Origin: Pleodorina starrii | Taxonomy: Eukaryota > Chlorophyta > Chlorophyceae > Chlamydomonadales > Volvocaceae | NCBI GenBank assembly: GCA_030267565.1 | Contig: BRXU01000007.1 | Span: forward strand, 2,108,001 to 2,172,000 | Direction: 5' to 3' | DNA: 64,000 nt | In this document: positions 25,301-34,211 of the stretch, in pieces | Numbering within the stretch: the first letter of the stretch is position 1 | Layout: the number at the start of each line of letters is the position of its first letter | Program-made: the position numbers and the translations under genes | Notes under the pieces: generated by a model | What the model saw: only the letters and a program-made list of their open reading frames with translations | What the model was told of the DNA's origin: nothing | The model's database searches: none

Positions 25301-27953
25301 CACGCCACCTGAGCAATGGACCGCAACCCTTGCGACCAACACACAGAACGGACCCGCCGCCACCATCACGGACACGACGGAACCGCACCAGACTGGACAC
25401 GACACACGCACACCACCGGAACCCACCCCCACCGAAGCGCTCCCCTCGCCCTCCCACGAGGGGAGAGCGACTACAGAGCACGGGGCACCCCGGTACACCG
25501 CCGCTAGCCCAAACCCCACCCCGATGGAGGTAGATGACGCGGGCTCCCCCGGAACCGAAGTACACATGCAACCGACGGACCCCGGAAGCCCCGAGGGCCC
25601 CCCGGCACATACCCCTGCCGACCCCAGCCCCATGGACACTGACGACGCAGAACTGGATGCGGAAATCCCGCAGCCTCCGCCGGATGCCAGCGACGCCGCG
25701 GGCGCCCCGCGGCCCGCGCAGCAAGACGTCCCTAGGCCCCGTAGAGCAACCGCGAATGCTCCTGAAGCGCGCCACGCCGACACGGGACGGGCCACCAGGC
25801 GCGCCCCCACTCCAGAGGCCGCGGCACCTGCACGCACCAGCAGAAAGCGGACCAGAAGGCAAGTAGGGCCCGCGCCCGCAACCCACACCATCACATATCA
25901 CCTGCTCCGCATGCAAGGCCTCCCCATTCGGCAGGGCCATAACCGCACGGCCGCCGACGCACCGGACGGAGCCGAGACAACTGAGACATCGCAACACAAC
26001 CCACCGAACCCGGCCCCCGACCCGGTACGGCTGGCGGCGCACGGCATGACGCGCCCCACTCCGGAACGGGATGCAGCACGTCCACGCCCACGCAAGCGCC
26101 CAGCGGAAAGCTCCCCCCCTCCGCAGTCCCGCCCTAAACCAAAAACAGGACCTCAGCAACAACACATGACGAAATACGCCCACCCCAAAAAGCCAAAGAC
26201 GGACACCCCCGCCGCACCTGCCAAGGCGCCAGCGCAGACCGCCAGCGAGCCACCCCCCGCCGCACCCGGAGCACCGCCGATAGGCTATCTCAAACTCGTT
26301 ACGATGAACACGCGAGGCCTGCAAGGGCACCGCGAGGGTATTTTGCGCCTAGTCGACGACCACAAGCCAGATGTGCTGGTGCTCACCGAAACCAAGCTAA
26401 GCGCCCATCATCGGCGCGCTATTGCAAGCATGAAGCACAGCATGCAGCCCTATCAGACCTACCTGAGCAACCGCCCGCATGTCGCCGACCGCGCCAATCG
26501 GGAAGCAGGCGTCCTGATCGGAGTGGCGGAGCGCTTCAGTAGACAGGGCAGCGCCACCGCAGAACCTATACCCACTGAACTGGAAGGGTACATAGGGCAT
26601 GTGCGTATAGCTCCCCCGGCCAGCTCCGCCCTCCACATCATAGGGGTGTACTGCCCATCCGACTCCACCGCACGGCAGAGAATATACGAATATGGGCGAG
26701 CGGCCTCGGCGCACGCCAAAGCGAAGGGTGAACACCTGGTCATGGCGGGCGACTGGAACGCCGTGCTCAAAGCGAGTGACCGGTCGACAGGCATCTGCAA
26801 CTCGGACGACAGGGCACACAGATGCTTCTCGACGGACAACGACCTACAACCAGTAGACACCAGGCGACGAGAATACACCTACACGCAGACGCAACTCGGA
26901 CTCGACACCCACCTGAGCCGCATCGACGACGTCCTCCTTGCTCCCCAAACCACCGCCGCTGTGGCCAAGGAGGGCAATGCATACGAACAAGTGTACGATT
27001 GTGGAGGCAACTTCGACCACCGACCGCTGTGTACCCTCCTTCCCCTAGCGGGACTCCGCCTCTTCCCTGCCCCCGCTGCCCAGCCCCCCACAGACCTGAA
27101 CCCCAGCTCATGGAGCCGCATCCAGCTGCCCATCCTCAAAGAAAGCAAAGGCAAAGCACGCATGGAAATGGAGGCGACACTCACGGGCGCAATTATCCAC
27201 CTGCTGGACGCTCTCCGCCCCGCGCACGAGACCATAACAGCCGCCTCCACTCAAATGGAGCGCGCCGCGGGCAAGGACCAGGCGCGGATGATCCTTGGAC
27301 ACCTGCGCAATCACGAGGCCGTGCAAGCCACGAATGTCACTTTCCTAAGCCAAGAGCTTGGGACGCTCATGCTGCAATGCCTCGGCATCCTCGAAAGTCA
27401 CTGCCAACAAAAACCCCCCCGCTCAGGGACATTGCACGCGCGACGGGGCACTGGCAGGCGCCTGACCCGTTTACATGATGAACACAAAGCACTGAAACGC
27501 GACCTCACGCAAGCACTGCACCCGCCGGGCCCCCCCCCAACCCGACGAAAGCGACCCAACAACCCCCATCACGGCACCCCCAGGAGGCAACGCCGGTCCC
27601 GAACGCCACAGATCAGACCCCCGACCCACCTGAAACTGTTACCGCCCGCCAACCACAAGGCCCGGGGGACCCATGGGACAACCTTGAAACCCGCGACCTG
27701 CGCATCGCGATCCGGAGCAAGGGGGACGAAATCAGGAAGGTGGTTAATGAGACACGCAAACTGCACATGCGCAGAGCAAGCAGGCGGCTTCAACGCCTTC
27801 TCACAAAGAAGCCAAAGCAGGCGCACAGGCAAATCCTGGAGCCTGACGATCAACCGCGAGGTATCGCGGCTATACGCCACCCCGAGGACGGGCACCTGTG
27901 CACGGATTCCGAAGGCATTCTCGACGCGCTACACACACACTTCGCCCTCCTAG
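22302..27953 (+). CDS. Dualen-like polyprotein part 1: membrane segments, Josephin-like protease, APE endonuclease
   Basis: The first ATG after the leader gives 1883 codons. Residues 1-20 are hydrophobic (QMLGLLVLTVFILGAYG), like a signal or anchor. Residues 25-500 match nothing I recognise. Residues 507-757 hold about six hydrophobic spans. Residues about 815-965 are a Josephin-like cysteine protease: catalytic Cys825 in QMCMIHAINNLLGG, His944 in GHAVAVRR, Asp959 in HWFIIDSQ. A low-complexity Pro/Ala/Arg linker follows. Residues 1329-1590 are an APE endonuclease: Asn1336 in MNTRG, Glu in LTETKL, GDWN, LSRIDDVLL, and Asp1572-His1573 in NFDHRPL. The natural frame appears to leave this ORF at the nine-C run 27530-27538; the last ~140 residues read out of frame. 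Nicking target DNA is the expected role of the APE domain; the protease's substrate is unknown. Confidence 0.85.
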   Translation: MQMLGLLVLTVFILGAYGRTVTEAGTMDGLKVRRKAGLLKDPESQGLRSADKNAVSDLVSLLKEPNEQGREFLLVNVDNGPPTAATLMHTQLSVEVNRLYVPGATPMRVDAADTLEAAHACKQATITQLNEPHNAQTSLSITNYHSEAYVGSDMAWHSNSTRRCVRQTRPSPRVTLTATTDLRHDSKNCHLSASNHKVGAQDTNPIDPGGPLPRQDTPDNDIGQHAYDTSNTSLVLKRPPPSSSGDTTQQGAKEHYATDALTEMVIKSKNVITNGKLDQRYESCKEPTGSKLTKGHMPPHRPEWSALMPGNARCISYLSRVAYKSANNSHESSNTWMRTFDTRTGERAGHMATIEMPTSLSLHTGYPPHLSSNQPCTANMQPPQFISRPLLFATNGVDLHMARADSLPLHHKALEGPPPRDGLEGHDNLAGVSISLRASNQGSHSATTTGSTPRGAGPGTWWDPAQTDRGACAASDAQIYGNREPTSHSVRGRERRNPNAVVRTSLWLLRQAGMTLLHWLQLVTMAYVQFHILLYRYMVLAPLAVALAMYCARIAALSAIHLVHILKAAVRQTLQPNRTRRVHTEWTRAAHTILLMPLAFTPTALNLALQPLNDVVHYLLSAFLLIWAGRLILVTLVLPRGAALLRTVRHAVHTIHVGTRQVWSAPGPLAHQLAFFAILTLICWQQITGDIIALYLAAGILTISRGMQATPPLARRVHGHVCACVLAGLLTHVPSTSQRAVAPLATALALLVLDIPKATRLSRPQHEPQYGGPDEGTTRHAATPAHTTGTNNAPRRPEDVPWPPPEHPPEQATPTYHEKQRAQMCMIHAINNLLGGPYIDPPHVLSYCRTMTTHMQQQGLHAAAAIWKHAHNPITGHFSTIVLNHYLRHNVRIRDASGNTPHDTHIASVSTELPIRKGDQLDTLWAQLPPHAQSWGFIVHLEGHAVAVRRQHTHWFIIDSQSPRPTQLTTNWPLAHGTIYCLQHRHNSTPCQTHVDLRNVTPPEQWTATLATNTQNGPAATITDTTEPHQTGHDTRTPPEPTPTEALPSPSHEGRATTEHGAPRYTAASPNPTPMEVDDAGSPGTEVHMQPTDPGSPEGPPAHTPADPSPMDTDDAELDAEIPQPPPDASDAAGAPRPAQQDVPRPRRATANAPEARHADTGRATRRAPTPEAAAPARTSRKRTRRQVGPAPATHTITYHLLRMQGLPIRQGHNRTAADAPDGAETTETSQHNPPNPAPDPVRLAAHGMTRPTPERDAARPRPRKRPAESSPPPQSRPKPKTGPQQQHMTKYAHPKKPKTDTPAAPAKAPAQTASEPPPAAPGAPPIGYLKLVTMNTRGLQGHREGILRLVDDHKPDVLVLTETKLSAHHRRAIASMKHSMQPYQTYLSNRPHVADRANREAGVLIGVAERFSRQGSATAEPIPTELEGYIGHVRIAPPASSALHIIGVYCPSDSTARQRIYEYGRAASAHAKAKGEHLVMAGDWNAVLKASDRSTGICNSDDRAHRCFSTDNDLQPVDTRRREYTYTQTQLGLDTHLSRIDDVLLAPQTTAAVAKEGNAYEQVYDCGGNFDHRPLCTLLPLAGLRLFPAPAAQPPTDLNPSSWSRIQLPILKESKGKARMEMEATLTGAIIHLLDALRPAHETITAASTQMERAAGKDQARMILGHLRNHEAVQATNVTFLSQELGTLMLQCLGILESHCQQKPPRSGTLHARRGTGRRLTRLHDEHKALKRDLTQALHPPGPPPTRRKRPNNPHHGTPRRQRRSRTPQIRPPTHLKLLPPANHKARGTHGTTLKPATCASRSGARGTKSGRWLMRHANCTCAEQAGGFNAFSQRSQSRRTGKSWSLTINREVSRLYATPRTGTCARIPKAFSTRYTHTSPS

Positions 27954-30862
27954 CCAAGCCAGTCTCCGGTCCCCGCACAGGCAAATACCTCCCAGGCGAG
28001 GCCCCACGCAATTACCCCTGGGAAGAGGCTGGGGCCCCTGACCCACTCAGACAAGGCCTTGCACGCTGGGACGGTGCGCCCCCGTCCCTCCTCCCCGGAA
28101 TCCTCGACCCATGCAACTTTCGCACCTGCCTGGGCCACCTCGCCCGCAACAAAGCCCCTGGGCCGGACGGCCTGCCCAATGAACTCCTCCAAACCCTTCC
28201 AGACGACCTCCAGACCGCAATACACCACCTGATCACCGTAATGTGGGTCAAAGCCGAAATTCCCCCCCACTGGACACAATCCGACACGGTCCTCATCCCC
28301 AAGAAAGGAGACCCACTTCTTATTAAGAACAAACGCCCGATCGCCCTGGCCAACACCCTCTACAAGCTGTACACCAGCCACATCACGCTAAACATCGTAA
28401 CTTACAGCGAGCAAGCACACATCTTTACCGAGGCCCAGGAAGGGTACCTCCGGCAGCGCAATACAGAACGGCAAATCCAGAACGTGCTGCACGCTATTGA
28501 AGACGCGGGCCTCACCGGGCGCGACCTGTTCCTACTTTACATCGATTTCACATCCGCGTTTAACACCATCGACCACGATAAACTGCTTATGATCATGTAC
28601 GACCTGGGCTACCCAGACGACCTAATCGAGGTGATTGCAAACTTGTACTCGCACGCCGCGACACGCATACGAACCGAGCACGGATGCACTGCGAACATTG
28701 CGATCGAGCGCGGAACGATCCAGGGAGACACGCTGTCACCCGTCCTGTTCATTATCTACATGGAACCCCTCCTACGCTGGCTGCACAGCGGCGGCAGGGG
28801 GTACCGATATGGCTGCCTCCGGGCGGAAGAAAACGATCGCCATCACTTCAGCTCAGGGGCATTTGCTGACGACCTAGTTATCCTTACGAACGCGGTATCG
28901 GATCTGCGGCTCCAATGCTCAAAAATTGAACGGTATGCGAGGTGGGGGGCCCTCAAGGTCAACGTGAGCAAGTGCCAGATACAAGGCATTCTCCATGGTC
29001 GCGCGCGCTCGGACAAGGATCTGAGCAGAGGCCCCGGCACACAAAAATACCAGACCGCCCTGGAACGCCTTCTGAAAAACCAAATTCGGATAGACGACAC
29101 GCCTATCCCGTACGCACCCCCCACGCAGCCGTACAAGTATCTGGGAGTACACATTACCCCCACGCTGGACTGGGCAGAACAAGTGGCCTATGTGCGCGCC
29201 GAGGTTGACAGACGAGGACGGGGCATTCAGAGCTCCCTCGCGACCCCCGACCAACGCATCAACATGATCAGAACCCTCATACACCCCTTCGTGGCGTACA
29301 GCCTGCCCACCATGGCGTACACCCCACAAGACATTGCCAGTTTCGATGCGCAAATCGCGGGCATAGCCAAACGCAGCTACGGACTCAAGATGGGCTTCCC
29401 CACCCGCGCCATTCTCAACCCGACCGCGAGGCTCGGCCTGGGGGTTGGCACCGTACGCACCTTATACGCCGTCCGGGCGGCAAAGACCCTCGTCCTCTCC
29501 CTCAATGATGACGGCCGTCTCGGAGCGGTGACCAGAGCTCTCCTCCACCTGCAAAGTCGATACATGGGCACCGTACCGGCACATGAACTCAAACGGGAAT
29601 GCAAATTCTACACCACACTGAAACAGCTCGCTCTCGTGAGGGAGGCGGGAGTGGAACTCACGGACAAAGGGACAGCATACGAAACGACAATGAGCAGCCT
29701 CGCCCACCTGATCAAATCTCTCAACCCAGCGGCCGAACCCAAGACGCTTGCGCTCCTCTTCCGATGCGTACAACCTCTGCTTGAGCTGGGTCTCGACCTC
29801 AGGGCCCTGAGGGATCAGAACACGGGCACGCACATCATCACCACCGATCAGTTGCAACTAATCGGAGGCCGGAACGTGGGATCGCGCCATAGGATAGCCC
29901 TGAACCAGCTCACTCTCGCCATGAATGCTGACCCCAGCGTACGGGCTCGGGCACCCAGATACCGCGGATCCACATCTCTACCCCCCGAGCTGCGGCTCAT
30001 TCCGGACAACCCCGGCCTGTCCGGCCTAACCGACGAAACGGCTGGACCCAAACCCATACCGTACGGACGCATAACGAAGTACCTCGCCCCAAAGCCCCGT
30101 GACCCGGTCGAAGCCATGCAAACCGCACACGCCGACACAGCCCCCACACCCCCAGGCGCGATAATCGCCAACGAGGCGACCCAACCGACGCCGCCCGGGG
30201 GTGAGACGGCAGTACCCACCACACGACGCTCGACGCCTAGATGTCACGCCCGGCAACACCAGCCACGGCGGCTAATAACCGACCGTGACCGCCTCAAAGC
30301 ATACCTTTTGCGTCAAAACCTCAAGCCGGTAACGGGCATCGTGGACACCGACGCCATCGGCTGGAACCCCCGACACACCCCACTCACCATCCAACATTGC
30401 GAAGAGCTCCTACGCCACCCGCACCACAAGGGCCTGCTGACCAGAGTCGGCTCCGCCGAACGGCTCCTCCAGATGCTGCTGGGCGAGGAACCATGGCCTG
30501 CGGAGGTCCCGGCGCGGTATGGAATCAGTATCACGCAATTCCTCTTCGGAGACCAGGAAAGGGTGGCGTGCATCAATGCAGAAATACGTAAACGGGTCGC
30601 CGTCGACAAACCGACCCCAAAGAAGCAGCGCACAATCCACCCACCGAGTCAAGGCACCCACCGCACCTACTACCTGGTCGACTGGGAACGCACGGCAGTA
30701 ACCAAAGGAGCCCTCGCCCTCTACGCTGCCAACGGATACCACCCCCAGGCGGTACACCCCCATGCGCCTCCCAACGGCACACCACCGCAGGTGGGCCTAG
30801 TCGAAGTGGACTGGGAGCGAGCCCACTACAGACGAGAGCACGCGCCTGGCCCAACAAGATAA
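27530..30862 (+). CDS. Dualen-like polyprotein part 2: reverse transcriptase
   Basis: This frame is open from the C-run at 27530; its first ATG is 27740. The reverse transcriptase shows ARNKAPGPDGLPNELL, VLIPKKGD, KNKRPIALANTLYKL, the first catalytic Asp in LLYIDFTSAFNTID, the RGTIQGDTLSPVLF block, and the active-site AFADD (residues 374-378 counted from 27740, bases 28859-28873). A thumb region and a ~500-residue connector follow. The homologous protein at 47825-52317 shows that the true frame switches near 30820, so the last dozen residues before the stop at 30862 are off-frame. Expected role: target-primed reverse transcription of the element's RNA. Linked upstream to the APE domain by a frame change of one base, which could be mutation or programmed slippage. 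Confidence 0.88.
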   Translation, partial: PPPNPTKATQQPPSRHPQEATPVPNATDQTPDPPETVTARQPQGPGDPWDNLETRDLRIAIRSKGDEIRKVVNETRKLHMRRASRRLQRLLTKKPKQAHRQILEPDDQPRGIAAIRHPEDGHLCTDSEGILDALHTHFALLAKPVSGPRTGKYLPGEAPRNYPWEEAGAPDPLRQGLARWDGAPPSLLPGILDPCNFRTCLGHLARNKAPGPDGLPNELLQTLPDDLQTAIHHLITVMWVKAEIPPHWTQSDTVLIPKKGDPLLIKNKRPIALANTLYKLYTSHITLNIVTYSEQAHIFTEAQEGYLRQRNTERQIQNVLHAIEDAGLTGRDLFLLYIDFTSAFNTIDHDKLLMIMYDLGYPDDLIEVIANLYSHAATRIRTEHGCTANIAIERGTIQGDTLSPVLFIIYMEPLLRWLHSGGRGYRYGCLRAEENDRHHFSSGAFADDLVILTNAVSDLRLQCSKIERYARWGALKVNVSKCQIQGILHGRARSDKDLSRGPGTQKYQTALERLLKNQIRIDDTPIPYAPPTQPYKYLGVHITPTLDWAEQVAYVRAEVDRRGRGIQSSLATPDQRINMIRTLIHPFVAYSLPTMAYTPQDIASFDAQIAGIAKRSYGLKMGFPTRAILNPTARLGLGVGTVRTLYAVRAAKTLVLSLNDDGRLGAVTRALLHLQSRYMGTVPAHELKRECKFYTTLKQLALVREAGVELTDKGTAYETTMSSLAHLIKSLNPAAEPKTLALLFRCVQPLLELGLDLRALRDQNTGTHIITTDQLQLIGGRNVGSRHRIALNQLTLAMNADPSVRARAPRYRGSTSLPPELRLIPDNPGLSGLTDETAGPKPIPYGRITKYLAPKPRDPVEAMQTAHADTAPTPPGAIIANEATQPTPPGGETAVPTTRRSTPRCHARQHQPRRLITDRDRLKAYLLRQNLKPVTGIVDTDAIGWNPRHTPLTIQHCEELLRHPHHKGLLTRVGSAERLLQMLLGEEPWPAEVPARYGISITQFLFGDQERVACINAEIRKRVAVDKPTPKKQRTIHPPSQGTHRTYYLVDWERTAVTKGALALYAANGYHPQAVHPHAPPNGTPPQVGLVEVDWERAHYRREHAPGPTR

Positions 30863-33800
30863 CTGGATCGAACTGCTCAATGCATTCCGGGATCGACGCG
30901 CTCAAGAAGCCGGACATGACCCGGGGCGCGCGGAGGAAACACGCGACAAGCATCTGACGGAAAGGCAACAACAAGGCAGATGGGAAGTCGAATGCCTAAA
31001 CACGATCCGAGGACAGCGCCTTCTCAGACAGTTTGTCGAAATCAACGTCCAACCGGGCAACCCGGACAAGGACATCTACCCCACAGGGCGTTACACTATC
31101 CAGATCGGCAAACACAACGGCCTCCCCCGCGGGACACCCTGGGAGGGTGACGGGGACATACCTGAAGGACTGCAGACCACCGGGCTGGCACTTGTATACG
31201 ACCCCCAAGGCCACTGTGTAGGCCAAATCTCTGTCTGTCGTCTCCGCAGCGTGTGGTACAGGTACCAGGACGTGAAGCAGAACCGCCCGGAAGTCCACGC
31301 CCAACTCGCCGCCAGGGGCGGCTTTGCGGAAGACGTCGCACGCCTCCTCCTGCGATACCGGAATGGAGGGGGCACAAAAATGCAACCGGTCAAAGCGGCT
31401 AACGAGCGCCGGCTTCCCGAAGCACTTATGAAGCGCCTCACGACCGCGCTTGACGCCACAACCGAACGCTTTGCATCCCCCCTCAACGTAGCTGACTGCG
31501 TAGACACATACTACTCACGATTCTCAGAGGACCAGCTCTTCGGGGCGAACCACGATGCATATACGCAGCCGTTCACAGGCCTCTCCATCGCCCATCCCGA
31601 GCCTACGCCGGAGGAGGGGCACCATGCGCTCAGATGGGCACTGGGGTGGGCCGAGACAGTACGGACAGAGAGCACACCCACCGCCACCCTCCTCCTGCTG
31701 CCCACGGCTCGAACGGCCCCATACACCCGCTACCTCACTCACCCACTGGTCACTATGATCGGCCGGATCGACACGTACACGGGCACAGCCAATCTGTACA
31801 GCGAAACCCTTGAAGATACCCCCCAGCCTTACTCGATGGGCCTAACCCTTCTCCTAGTCAGCAATGTAACTGGTCGAACCCACGCCGAACGGCTCCGTCG
31901 GGCCCTAGGCATGCCGGCTGCAACCGCTACCCCCATGGAGCCCGCCCACCCCTGGAACGCGCCCCAGTGGGTGCGGAAACGAATACGCAGCATGACCGAC
32001 CGACCACCCACCGCGGCGGTACTGTCCCGTACGTGCGACAACCTCACCTCTGCAGAGCGACAGGCCGTCTTCCGGACATTCCACGCCAAACAGTCGCTGC
32101 GATACGACTCCCAGAGCGCAATCTACACGGACGGAAAGAAAGAAAAGAAAGAAAAGAAAGTTTACACTGGACCGTAAGCCCGAGCGTGGGTTAAGGGAAC
32201 AGACTGATGCCTCTTCGGCGGGTACTTTCAGCCCATTACCGCGGTGACCGCCTTTTTGACTAAGATGGGTTGCTTCTCCCACCCACTCCGTGTCTGGGCT
32301 CCGTCTCACTCGGATCACATCTGGGTACCCGCACGCACTTTTCCCAGATATGCCAGACACATCATTGTTGTACATTCAACCGTGCCGAGTTCTACCAGTG
32401 CAGGGGACAGGGACATGGCTAAAGAGCCATGCGATCACCTGCTGTTCGTTCCCACACCAGGGCCCCCATCGGTCACCCAGCCCTTTGCGAAGGCCGGGAT
32501 CGAACGGTGACCTCTCGGTCACCAATTTAGTGCCCTAACTCTCAGGCACTCCTAGGGGATTTACACGGACGGATCTGTACAAAAGATAAAGGATGGCGAC
32601 GAGGAACGACAAATCCTCGGAGCCGCGGCCGTCGACGCACTCACCAATCATACGCTCCACATAGATGTAAATGCTGGACATCATGGCTGCCAAACCATCA
32701 CGAGGTGTGAACTAAGTGCCATCCACCAAGCACTCCACATGCGCAGAGGCACGCCTGAGGACAACACCCACTTATCCATCTGGACGGACTCAGCAGCTGC
32801 CCTCTACCTTATAAAAAAGATGATCAATAACCCACAGAAACTCCGCCTCAGCAAGCATAGGGCCCTGCTTGAGCAGATAGTCATAACTCTGAAAATTAGA
32901 GCAGCATGCAATTTAACTACTTCCCTACTTAAAGTAAAAGCCCACACTGGTGTGAAATACAACGAAGAAGCGGATAAAGCAGCAGTACGAGCCGCGCGAG
33001 GCCTTACCAAGCTCGACCCCGACGCAAAAAGCACAACCGAAACGGCTGGCAATAACCCACGTAGCCAATACTGGTGGCTGCGGAAGATGAGTGGGCCTGA
33101 GAAGAATGCTGGACACTTTGCCAATGACCTCAACCGGGGCATCGAAGCACTAGTACGTCCGGAGACGCATTCGGGCTACACAAATGAGACGGATTACATG
33201 AAGTTTGTCGCCAATACCATACCTGACCTGGACATAAACGCCAGCGCACGAACCCTACAGCGTAAGGTCGGCCGACACAAGCACGCCAAACGGTGCTTCG
33301 ACTACCTGTACGGCCAACTATGGAACGCCAAACTTGCGAACCGCTTCAAGAAATCACTGACCCCAGGAGGCTCAGTTGCGTCCGGAAGCTGCCCCCTGTG
33401 CCACAACCCCGACTCCGGGGCGCATATCCTGGGCGGCTGCCGTCACCCAAGGATGCGTGCCCTGTACATCCTACGGCACAACCAGGCGGTCCAAACCATC
33501 ACAAGTACGCTCGCCCGGGGAACCAACGGGGGCTGCTACACGGTCATGGATGCCGGCCCCGCAGACGACCGGCCGGACTATGTAGCAGGCACAAGACTAC
33601 CGCACTGGCTGCTCCCGAACACCCCGGAGGAAGAACGGCTCAAAATGCGCCCCGATATACTCCTCATCCCTAGCATCCCTCTCAACGAGGCACAAGAGAT
33701 CGAGTACATGGGACCTCCGGACCCTAGTCAACACACCGTGCACATCATAGAAGTCGGATACACAGCAGACACCAATCACAAGCAAAAACAACACGACAAA

Positions 33801-34073
33801 GCCCACCAACACACCGAGCTAGCCCAGCTCCTCACGAGGGAGGGTTGGAAAGTCTGCTACACAGCACAAGAGGCCATCAGCCTAGGCTTCGCAGGCACCA
33901 TCCGAAAGGACCTACGCCCCCTTCTTCGCACCCTTGGGGCGGGCAGTGAAGCGGCCAAAACATGCTGCAATGCACTCCACGACCACGCCGTCCGGGCGCT
34001 CAACAAGATCGTGATAACCCGGAGGCAAATGGAACGCGCCCCACACGAGATGCCACAGCTGACGGGCACATAA
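30822..34073 (+). pseudogene. Dualen-like polyprotein part 3: connector, RNase H, zinc finger and restriction-like endonuclease, split by a SINE
   Basis: In one frame from 30822 the protein continues as in the minus-strand copy (RLAQQDNWIELLNAFR onward). RNase H begins at AIYTDG (32118-32135), is cut by the SINE 32136-32558, and resumes at IYTDGSVQ. The frame is the same on both sides. Catalytic acids are visible: Asp in YTDGS, Glu in CELSAI, Asp in WTDSAAA, Asp in NEEADKAA. Then come CPLC-x7-H-x4-C and the restriction-like endonuclease core, RPDILLIP and HIIEVGYTAD, with the stop at 34071-34073. The second endonuclease at the C-terminus is what sets Dualen apart from other APE-type LINEs. 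The SINE ends the frame at 32177, so this copy cannot make RNase H or the C-terminal nuclease. Confidence 0.88.
32136..32558 (-). mobile_element. tRNA-derived SINE inserted in the LINE's RNase H region
   Basis: A 423-bp insertion is flanked by 15-bp direct repeats (32121-32135 and 32559-32573, 14 of 15 identical). Read on the minus strand, the head has a tRNA-like A box (TGCCTGAGAGTTAGGGCA, 32533-32550) and B box (GTTCGATCC, 32497-32505). The tail, at the left edge on the + strand, is a run of AAGAAAG units, i.e. CTTT-type on the SINE strand. Just before the tail it shares TCCCTTAACCCACGC with the 3' end of the host LINE (34156-34170), and similarity extends on either side. This suggests retrotransposition by the Dualen-like machinery. 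Confidence 0.8.
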
Positions 34074-34211
34074 CCAACACATCCTCGCTCCCATCCCCAC
34101 AGCGGTGGTGGGGGAGGACTGGGACCGGGGAAACCCGATACCCCACCTCCTCTGCTCCCTTAACCCACGCCTCGGCCTCCGGTCGGGCGTATTATTATTA
34201 TTATTATTATT

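Larger units (their letters stand above)
22179..34211 (+). mobile_element. Dualen/RandI-like non-LTR retrotransposon, near full length (copy 2)
   Basis: The element sits inside the minisatellite. A 15-bp sequence, TCGCCGCAACCACCA, lies at both edges (22164-22178 and 34212-34226), consistent with a target-site duplication, though the target is itself repetitive. It has a ~120-bp leader, a long coding region, and a 3' UTR (34074-34187) ending in (ATT)n at 34188-34211. Domains in order are hydrophobic N-terminus, Josephin-like cysteine protease, APE endonuclease, reverse transcriptase, RNase H, zinc-finger and restriction-like endonuclease. Both endonuclease types together with a cysteine protease are diagnostic of the Dualen family described from Chlamydomonas. 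Frameshifts at about 27530 and 30820 and a SINE at 32136-32558 make this copy non-autonomous as it stands. Confidence 0.9.

Noticed and set aside
23909..30862. Numerous antisense ORFs across the LINE
   Set aside because: They overlap conserved sense domains, show no recognisable motifs, and are explained by high GC content.
32490..32556. A functional tRNA gene
   Set aside because: A and B boxes are present, but a full cloverleaf with acceptor stem is not evident and the sequence is the head of a 423-bp SINE with target duplications.
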